In this document: one piece after another, positions 1 to 5,261 of the stretch
Numbering within the stretch: the stretch's first letter is position 1
Layout: each line of letters opens with the position of its first letter
Source of the DNA: an uncultured Bacteroidia bacterium
Lineage (GTDB): Bacteria; Bacteroidota; Bacteroidia; Bacteroidales; UBA932
Reading direction: 5' to 3'
Assembly (NCBI GenBank): GCA_902796455.1
Contig: CADBPH010000385.1
Span: 1 to 12,631, forward strand
DNA: 12,631 nt
Made by a program: the position numbers and the translations under genes
Notes under the pieces: generated by a model
Database searches by the model: none
Told to the model about the DNA's origin: nothing
The model's input: only the letters and a program-made list of their open reading frames with translations

Positions 1-986
1 CCGCCGATCACATCGTAATACAAATGAAGCGGAATGCCGGCATAGTGGACGGAATGGCGGATATCCGAAGAAATCGTCGTGCCGACCACCCCATTCTCAA
101 CCGGTACATAAATTCCGTTGAAAACACGGTCCATCATCGAATAAGTCAGGCCCGTTCCCAAAGAGAAGCGGTTCCAAAGCGGCAGGCGTACACCGACGCC
201 GAATGAAATCGGAATGCCATAGGTCGACTTGGTACTGACTTCGGTAATTTCCGTGTGGGAAGGCTGGATATAGTTTTTCGGCCGGGTCAAGGGACCGCTG
301 ACCCGCACCTGCGGGTCTCCGTTCGTGGCGAAAACGCCATCCACGGTCAAAGAGGTACGTCCTTTCTCCTGGCGCTGGCGATCCTCCCATTCCATGAGGG
401 CAAACGGATCCGGTCCGGCCGGAGCGGCTGACTCCGCCTGAGGCTCCTCTTTGGACTGAGGTTCTTCCTTGGTCTGAGGTTCCTCTACGACCTGCGGAAT
501 CACCTTTGTCTGAGGAACTTCCTCGGTCTGAGGCGCAGAAGCGGGGTTGGATTCCGCGTTTGTTTCAGGTTCCATTCCAGCCTGTCCGGAATCCTCACGC
601 GGAAGCGGTCGGATGTCCGGACGGGGTTCTGAAACGGTCTTCGGCACGGTGGCCACAGCTGCGGTAACTGCCCGATTCTCCGTTTCAATTTGGTCAGCCA
701 GGAGTTTCTCTCCCGATGCAGACCCGTTGTCTCGGACTATGGCTACCGGCTTACTTATATCAGGGTTAGAATTATTTCTGAATCCCAGGAAGACGCCCAG
801 GGCAACCGATGCGGCAACCGCCACGCCGGCGGCAACACGCCCCCACAACGGAAGTACCCTCCTGCGGGGTGCGGCCGCCGGCAGGGAGCCGGATACGGCC
901 TCCCATACACCGGAAGGGACCTCCTCCACAGCGTCTTCCATCATCGACCTGACCATCAGGTCAAACTCTTTATCCTTCTGAAGCAT
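1..986 (-). CDS. Putative membrane-anchored ECF sigma partner with outer-membrane-barrel-like C-terminus (3' end outside window)
   Basis: About 328 residues are visible and the frame is open to the left edge. The layout is a short cytosolic part with a V-P-S-G-V-W motif at residues 23-28, as in Bacteroidetes anti-sigma-like proteins; one hydrophobic helix at about 45-69 after an Arg-rich stretch (R41-R43); a Pro/Glu/Gln-rich linker with six hexapeptide units at 152-187; and, from about residue 205, a section resembling beta-barrel strands, with YGIPISFGVGVRLPL, then FSLGTGLTYS, then HYAGIPLHLYYDV near the edge. The start ATG lies one base after the stop of the sigma gene (TAA-G-ATG), so the two are almost certainly translationally coupled. 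Inference: it anchors or senses for that sigma factor, with the linker crossing the periplasm. Family resemblance is from memory of porin-family proteins encoded next to ECF sigma genes; function is unproven, and anti-sigma activity is not shown by any recognised anti-sigma domain. Confidence 0.75.
   Translation of the reverse strand, partial: MLQKDKEFDLMVRSMMEDAVEEVPSGVWEAVSGSLPAAAPRRRVLPLWGRVAAGVAVAASVALGVFLGFRNNSNPDISKPVAIVRDNGSASGEKLLADQIETENRAVTAAVATVPKTVSEPRPDIRPLPREDSGQAGMEPETNAESNPASAPQTEEVPQTKVIPQVVEEPQTKEEPQSKEEPQAESAAPAGPDPFALMEWEDRQRQEKGRTSLTVDGVFATNGDPQVRVSGPLTRPKNYIQPSHTEITEVSTKSTYGIPISFGVGVRLPLWNRFSLGTGLTYSMMDRVFNGIYVPVENGVVGTTISSDIRHSVHYAGIPLHLYYDVIG
426..533 (-). repeat. Six tandem 18-bp units coding PQxxxx hexapeptides
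   Basis: Inside the sigma-partner gene, the Pro-Gln codon pair recurs exactly every 18 bases six times. The units read PQTEEV, PQTKVI, PQVVEE, PQTKEE, PQSKEE and PQAESA (residues 152-187). In-frame 18-bp units can change in number without breaking the frame. The likely role is an extended, charged periplasmic linker between the inner-membrane helix and the barrel-like domain. Confidence 0.85.
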
Positions 987-987
987 C

Positions 988-1590
988 TTACATTCTCTTA
1001 ATCATATCCTGCAGCATGGCCCTGGCCCGCTGTAACTGCGAGCGGGATGTCGCCTCGGAAATGCCCAGTTCCTTGGCAATTTCCTTGTGCGAATATCCTT
1101 CGATAACTGACATATTGAACACGGTCCGGTATCCGTCGGGGAGGGAGGAAATCATGCGGATCAGCTCTTTGTATCCTATCCTTTGTACAGCGGAAGCTTC
1201 TTCACTGCTGACATGCCCTGCCGACTCGAGCTCCTCGCTCATTTTCAAGGTGTCGGTTTTTCTCAACGCCATCAATGCAGTATTGACAAAGATCTTCCGG
1301 GCCCATCCTTCGAACGATCCGTCCCCCGAAAAGGACGCCAGTTTCGAAAACAAAGTGACAAATCCCTCCTGCAGCACATCTTCCGCCGCGGACCGTTCCC
1401 CCATATAGCGGATACACAGGGCAAACATTTTCGGCGCAAGCAGGTCGAACAGCTTCTTTTGCGCTGACCGGTCACCGCGCTTGCACCCCTCGATCATCAC
1501 TTGCTCGGACAAGGATTCCACGGCATAGGGCCGTCCGTCTGGTTCGGGCTCCCGTTTGATAAGATGCAATTTTTGGCCAAAACGTTGCAT
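988..1590 (-). CDS. ECF-type RNA polymerase sigma factor
   Basis: A 200-residue sigma-70 family protein of the extracytoplasmic-function class. Region 2 spans about residues 33-105 (EGCKRGDRSAQKKLFD, then EDVLQEGFVTLF at 70-81, then FEGWARKIFVNTA at 93-105). Region 4 with its helix-turn-helix is at about 149-198 (LPDGYRTVF, then HKEIAKELGISEATSRSQL). There is no ECF-specific extra domain. It directs RNA polymerase to a regulon that cannot be read from this window. The ATG at 1590 is used because a TAnnTTTG element lies about 30 bases upstream, but the first 23-31 residues (rich in K, R, E, P) go beyond the usual family start. A GTG at 1521 (V24) or the ATG at 1497 (M32) would give a protein starting near the normal position. 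The gene is followed with a one-base gap by its probable membrane partner. Confidence 0.93.
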   Translation of the reverse strand: MQRFGQKLHLIKREPEPDGRPYAVESLSEQVMIEGCKRGDRSAQKKLFDLLAPKMFALCIRYMGERSAAEDVLQEGFVTLFSKLASFSGDGSFEGWARKIFVNTALMALRKTDTLKMSEELESAGHVSSEEASAVQRIGYKELIRMISSLPDGYRTVFNMSVIEGYSHKEIAKELGISEATSRSQLQRARAMLQDMIKRM

Positions 1591-1598
1591 GACTTATC
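1558..1598 (-). promoter_or_regulatory. Large inverted repeat / mRNA hairpin enclosing the annotated sigma start codon
   Basis: On the plus strand the order is GATAAG, ATGCAA, T, TTTTGGCCAAAA, CG, TTGCAT, GA, CTTATC. The outer arms GATAAG/CTTATC and the middle arms ATGCAA/TTGCAT are perfect inverted repeats around a perfect 12-bp palindrome. In the sigma mRNA (minus strand) this can fold into a hairpin of about 16 pairs with one two-base bulge and one small internal loop. The AUG at 1590-1588 is inside the middle stem. The structure is seen directly; a role in hiding the start codon, or as a protein binding site, is inference. Confidence 0.6.
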
Positions 1599-1610
1599 GA
1601 AAATTTTCGA
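1597..1610. promoter_or_regulatory. Perfect 14-bp palindrome TCGAAAATTTTCGA, candidate operator
   Basis: A perfect dyad immediately upstream of the sigma start and, by the -7 element at 1621-1628, roughly at +4 to +17 of the predicted transcript. This is where a repressor site would act. It could also form a small hairpin next to the larger inverted repeat. No regulator is identified. Confidence 0.45.
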
Positions 1611-1620
1611 GATATCGCTC

Positions 1621-1628
1621 CAAATTTA
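1621..1628 (-). promoter_or_regulatory. Candidate -7 element for the sigma factor operon (TAAATTTG)
   Basis: Reading the minus strand, TAAATTTG matches the Bacteroidetes housekeeping -7 consensus TAnnTTTG. The predicted start of transcription is about 1614, giving a leader of about 24 bases to the ATG at 1590. No clear TTTG -33 element is seen at the usual distance of about 19-21 bp, so this is a partial match. Confidence 0.45.
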
Positions 1629-1768
1629 CTAAAAATCCCCGAATTCCAGCGGAAACATGCTGCCGGCTTATCCACTCGAATCCAGGAGAAAATGAAGGCC
1701 CCACGCCAGTACGGCAGGAATTTTGGAAGAATATCCGCCCGGGAATCCGAACCTTCCATTTTTTGTAC

Positions 1769-1776
1769 TATTTTTG
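1769..1776 (+). promoter_or_regulatory. Candidate -7 element for the TPR/EnvC-like operon (TATTTTTG)
   Basis: TATTTTTG fits TAnnTTTG and lies 30 bases before the ATG at 1807, leaving a leader of about 24 bases. The -33 element is not obvious. The position supports starting the TPR protein at 1807 and not at the earlier in-frame ATG at 1723, which lies upstream of this element. Confidence 0.5.
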
Positions 1777-1806
1777 TATAAGGGATTCCGGAATTGGAAA
1801 ACTGAC

Positions 1807-3462
1807 ATGAGAATCACATACAGAATCATTTGCCTCCTGACCGCATGGGTGTTAGCCTTTCCCGCCGCCCATGCCCAGAAACCGGATTTTGAAAGCCGGC
1901 TCATTGACGCTGTGCAAAAATACAACGACAGTGATTTCAAAGGCACTGTCGCCCTGTTGAAGGATGTCGGGCAGACGGCCCCCGGGAACGACGCGGCCTG
2001 GTACTATCTCGGGAACGCCTATTTCATGCTGGGAGACAACGCACAGGCCGAAAAATGCCTCACAGAAGCCACCCGCCTGGACAGCACCAATTACTGGTAC
2101 CGGTACTACCTGGCTCAATTCTACCGGATGACCGGCCAGAAAGAACGGACCCTGAGCCTGTATGAAAAGATGATGCAGGACTTCCCCAAGAAGGTCGAAC
2201 TCTCTTATCAGGTTGTCAACCTGTACCTGGCCGACGGACAGACCGAAAAGGCCCTCCGCACGCTGGAAGACATCGAGACCGTCATGGGCAAGAACGACGC
2301 GACGGTCATGACCCGTTTCAATATTCTCCGGCAGCAGAACAAGATGGAGGAGGCCTACACCCTGCTGAAGGAATACAGCGAAGAATTCGCTTCTCCCCAG
2401 ACACTTACACTGCTTGGCGACTACGAGATGGGGATGTTCAACGATACGACGGCCCTGGCGTATTACGACGAAGCCCTGGACCTGGACAGGGATTACCCGC
2501 CCGCACGGCTCGGCAAGGCGGAAGCCTTCCGGCTCACGCGCCGTTATCCGGAGTATTTCTCTATTGTACAGGACATTGCATCCGACCCGGACATTGATCC
2601 GGCGGCCAAGATTGATTATCTGGGCGCCGTTTTCAAACATTCGGACGGCCGTTTCTTCCAAAACCACATGGCCGCACTGGACACCACCATGGAAATGCTC
2701 CTCCGCTGCCATCCGGCCGATACAGCCGTGCTCCAGACAGCCGGTGGATACTATTTCTCCACCCAGCGGAAAGAACGGGCCAAATCCATCTTCCGGGAGA
2801 ACCGCGACCAGAATCCCGAGGACAAGACAGCGGCACTCACTTACCTTCAAGTACTTGGATCCATGGGCGAATGGGATAACCTTGTCCGGGAAGCAAAAGA
2901 GAGCTATGCCCGTTTCCCGGGTGAAACGGATTTCCTGGAAATCGCGGCTGCGGCACAGTACAACCAGAAGAATTACCAGGGCGTCCTCGAAATCACGGAG
3001 CAGATCCTGGAAGATGCCGCCGGCGACAAGGAGAAGACCCTCAGCGCCCTGGCCTCCATGGGAGACATTTACCACATGACCGGAGACGCCAAAAAAGCCT
3101 ACAAAATGTATGACAGGGCCCTGAAGATCGATCCGAACTATGTCCCCGTGCTCAACAACTACGCCTACTATCTTTCCGAAGAAGGGAAAGACCTCCGCAA
3201 GGCCTATAAAATGAGTAAGAAAACCATCGAGGCGGAACCGGACAACGCGACCTACCTCGACACCTTCGGATGGATCCTCTATCTGCAGGGTAAAGCCTTG
3301 GAAGCAAAGCCTTTCTTCAAGCATGCCATGCTTTACGGAGGGAAAGAAAGCGCCACCATCCTGGACCATTACGCCACTGTCCTGGAATCCCTGGGCGAGA
3401 ATGACCTGGCCAAGGTTTACCGCAGTCAGGCACAAGCCAAAGCGGCCGAAGAAAAGGAATGA
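1807..3462 (+). CDS. Secreted tetratricopeptide-repeat protein
   Basis: A 551-residue protein. The ATG at 1807 begins a good signal peptide (MRITYRIICLLTAWVLAFP, cleavage after AHA at about residue 25), so the mature protein should be periplasmic. The rest is mostly TPR helices. Clear units include WYYLGNAYFMLGDNAQAEKC near residue 65, the next one from about 98 (WYRYYLAQFYRMTG), and a cluster at the C-terminus: ASMGDIYHMTGDAKKAYKMY, NNYAYYLSEEG near 450, and TFGWILYLQGKALEAKPFF. TPR arrays hold partner proteins, and no enzyme motif is seen. The stop overlaps the start of the next gene (ATGA at 3459-3462), so the two products are probably made in step. Inference: it is a scaffold in envelope or peptidoglycan maintenance together with the EnvC-like protein. 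Confidence 0.92.
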   Translation: MRITYRIICLLTAWVLAFPAAHAQKPDFESRLIDAVQKYNDSDFKGTVALLKDVGQTAPGNDAAWYYLGNAYFMLGDNAQAEKCLTEATRLDSTNYWYRYYLAQFYRMTGQKERTLSLYEKMMQDFPKKVELSYQVVNLYLADGQTEKALRTLEDIETVMGKNDATVMTRFNILRQQNKMEEAYTLLKEYSEEFASPQTLTLLGDYEMGMFNDTTALAYYDEALDLDRDYPPARLGKAEAFRLTRRYPEYFSIVQDIASDPDIDPAAKIDYLGAVFKHSDGRFFQNHMAALDTTMEMLLRCHPADTAVLQTAGGYYFSTQRKERAKSIFRENRDQNPEDKTAALTYLQVLGSMGEWDNLVREAKESYARFPGETDFLEIAAAAQYNQKNYQGVLEITEQILEDAAGDKEKTLSALASMGDIYHMTGDAKKAYKMYDRALKIDPNYVPVLNNYAYYLSEEGKDLRKAYKMSKKTIEAEPDNATYLDTFGWILYLQGKALEAKPFFKHAMLYGGKESATILDHYATVLESLGENDLAKVYRSQAQAKAAEEKE

Positions 3463-4661
3463 GCAGGAATTGTCATATCATTGGTTGGATCTGCGCGGCA
3501 CTCCTGCTGTTGCCGGTCCTGGCTGCATCCGGACAAAACACCCGGACCCAGGAGAGCAAGAAAGCGCGTCTGGAAAAAGAAATCCGGATTATTGACAACC
3601 AATTGTCTGCCAACGCATCCAAAAGCAAAAGCGCAACCGGAGACCTCAACCTGATCCGGAAAAAGATTTCCAACCGCGAAGAGATCCTTCTGGAAAGTGA
3701 ACAGGAACTTGCCGAAATCAACGCGCGCGTCGAAAGCAAACAACAGGAAGTAGATGCCCTCCAGGAGCGCCTGGACACCCTTTCCGGCTATTACGGCAAA
3801 CTGGTCCAGAATGCATACAAAAACCGGGATGCGAAAGTCTGGTACATGTACATCCTGGCCAGTGAGAACCTCGGACAGGCGTTCCGGCGGATCGGATACC
3901 TGAAAAGCCTGTCTTCCCAGATGAAAGTGCAGGCCCGGAAAATCACCAAAACGAAGGAAGAACTGGAGGTGGAGAAAGAAGCGCTCCTGCAGATGAAACA
4001 GCAGGCGGAACAGATCCACCGCGCCCGGCAGGCGGAAATGCGGGCCCTCCGGTCGGAAGAGTCCCAGGTGGAATCTCTCATCTCCCGACTCAAAAAGGAC
4101 CGCACGAAATACCAGCGGGAACTGTCTGAAAAGAAGAAACAAGTCGAACGGCTGAACCGGGAGATTGCCCGGATTATCCGGGAGGCGACCGGAAATGTCG
4201 CCAAGCGGTCTTCCAAGGGCAGCACCAAGTCCAAGACAGCCATTGATTATACCCTCGATGCCGAATTCGCCAAAAACAAAGGCAAACTGCCCTGGCCGGC
4301 CGACGGACCTGTCGTGGAGAAATATGGACAACGCAACCATCCGGTTTTCTCCAATGTCCAACTGCCTTTCAACAACGGCATTACCCTCGCCGTGCAGCCC
4401 GACACCCCGGTCAAGGCCATCTTCGACGGGGTCGTGAAGAATATCGGGGTCATCCCCGGATACAATCAATGCATTCTTATCCAGCACGGGAACTATTTCT
4501 CCCTTTACTGCAAAATGGGAAAAGTCTCCGTCAAAGCCGGAGACAAGGTGAAAACCGGACAGGGGCTCGGAACCGTCGGTGTCGTCGACGGGCAGACGCA
4601 GCTGCATTTGCAGATCTGGAAAGGGTCAACGCCCCAGAATCCGGAGATCTGGCTGCAATAA
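3459..4661 (+). CDS. EnvC-like degenerate LytM (M23) protein, probable amidase activator
   Basis: A 400-residue protein with an N-terminal signal peptide (hydrophobic to about residue 25), a long coiled coil at about 28-245 rich in K, E, Q, R, and a LytM/M23 domain at about 277-400. The start overlaps the TPR stop by four bases. The zinc and catalytic positions of active M23 peptidases look lost: where H-x-G-x-D is expected the protein has N305-N-G-I-T309, and in the HxH position it has Q381-L-H383. H343 (QHGNYF) and H383 remain. This is the pattern of EnvC-type proteins, which do not cut peptidoglycan but switch on N-acetylmuramoyl-L-alanine amidases at the division site. Inference from family knowledge: periplasmic regulator of cell separation. 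Weak residual peptidase activity cannot be excluded from sequence alone. Confidence 0.9.
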   Translation: MSRNCHIIGWICAALLLLPVLAASGQNTRTQESKKARLEKEIRIIDNQLSANASKSKSATGDLNLIRKKISNREEILLESEQELAEINARVESKQQEVDALQERLDTLSGYYGKLVQNAYKNRDAKVWYMYILASENLGQAFRRIGYLKSLSSQMKVQARKITKTKEELEVEKEALLQMKQQAEQIHRARQAEMRALRSEESQVESLISRLKKDRTKYQRELSEKKKQVERLNREIARIIREATGNVAKRSSKGSTKSKTAIDYTLDAEFAKNKGKLPWPADGPVVEKYGQRNHPVFSNVQLPFNNGITLAVQPDTPVKAIFDGVVKNIGVIPGYNQCILIQHGNYFSLYCKMGKVSVKAGDKVKTGQGLGTVGVVDGQTQLHLQIWKGSTPQNPEIWLQ

Positions 4662-4681
4662 GACGCTTCGCTCCGCTCAGC

Positions 4682-4727
4682 GTGACAGAGGATTACCGAA
4701 ACCGCATCCGGTGACAGAGGATTACCG
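4682..4727. repeat. Direct repeat of a 17-bp unit, period 29 bp, at a convergent gene junction
   Basis: GTGACAGAGGATTACCG occurs at 4682-4698 and again at 4711-4727, and the bases after each copy are similar (accgcatc / agcggcatc). It fills most of the 60-bp gap between the EnvC-like gene and nrdG. The second copy contains the nrdG stop codon and supplies its last codon. The preceding bases (gacgcttcgctccgctcagcg) resemble dispersed repeats seen between genes in many gut bacterial genomes, a point recalled and not checked. A 6-bp inverted repeat, TCCGGT (4707-4712) with ACCGGA (4724-4729), could form a weak hairpin, but there is no T-run to call a terminator. Confidence 0.7.
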
Positions 4728-5234
4728 GAGCGGCATCAGGGGCACGGCTCCCGGAATCTCGTCGTCCTCTTTGGGTGTCAGATAAATGATCCGCTGGTTG
4801 GGGCTTCCCCGGAAAAGCAAGGTCGTGTCCCGCTGCTCCAGGATAAACGGTCCGTCCACCAGGACATCCAGATAAGGCAGGAGCATGGACAACCGTTTGT
4901 CCGCCAGGATTTCCTCATAGGTAAACCCCGTCCAGCACCAGATGGTCTTCGTCGTTTCCTCCTTGATGCGCCGGGCCAGATTCGTAAAGGCCTCCACTTG
5001 ATAGAAGGGATCCCCGCCCGAGAACGTCACATTGCTGAATTCATCGGACTTGATATCCGCCAGAAGGTCCTCCACGCTGACAGGATGCCCGCCGGCCATG
5101 TCCCAGGACTGCGGATTGTGGCACCCCTTGCAATGGTGCAGGCAACCGGCACAGTAGATGGCTGTCCGGAATCCCGGTCCGTCTGCCATGGTCTGGTGGA
5201 CGATATCCAGTATTCTGATGTAATCCTGTTCCAC
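4722..5234 (-). CDS. nrdG: Anaerobic ribonucleotide reductase activating protein (radical SAM)
   Basis: A 170-residue radical SAM activase. It binds a [4Fe-4S] cluster through C31-x3-C35-x2-C38 (GCLHHCKGC) and uses S-adenosylmethionine to place the glycyl radical on NrdD. Other family marks are DGPGFRTAIYCAGC near the N-terminus and TFSGGDPF at 70-77, the SAM-binding GGDP. The length is normal for NrdG. It starts 27 bases after the nrdD stop with no terminator between, so it is the second gene of an nrdDG operon. The last codons lie in a short direct repeat. Confidence 0.97.
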   Translation of the reverse strand: MEQDYIRILDIVHQTMADGPGFRTAIYCAGCLHHCKGCHNPQSWDMAGGHPVSVEDLLADIKSDEFSNVTFSGGDPFYQVEAFTNLARRIKEETTKTIWCWTGFTYEEILADKRLSMLLPYLDVLVDGPFILEQRDTTLLFRGSPNQRIIYLTPKEDDEIPGAVPLMPLR

Positions 5235-5261
5235 GGACGGAAACGCTCGGAGAAGGATCGA

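Noticed and set aside
547..981. Plus-strand open frame of 144 codons
   Set aside because: It is opposite the sigma-partner gene, whose frame continues from the sigma stop through a membrane helix and regular repeats.
1723..1806. Longer start for the TPR protein at the ATG at 1723
   Set aside because: It would place 28 residues before a good signal peptide and lies upstream of the TATTTTTG promoter element.
1852..3435. Minus-strand open frame of 527 codons opposite the TPR gene
   Set aside because: Same composition effect; the plus strand has the signal peptide, the TPR repeats and the overlap with the next gene.
3426..4607. Minus-strand open frame of 393 codons opposite the EnvC-like gene
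   Set aside because: Antisense shadow with low-complexity translation rich in F, L and G; the plus strand encodes a coherent coiled coil plus LytM domain.
4682..4727. Possible CRISPR array from the 29-bp period
   Set aside because: Only two copies, an interval of 12 bases between units, no leader and no cas genes; it is a short intergenic direct repeat.
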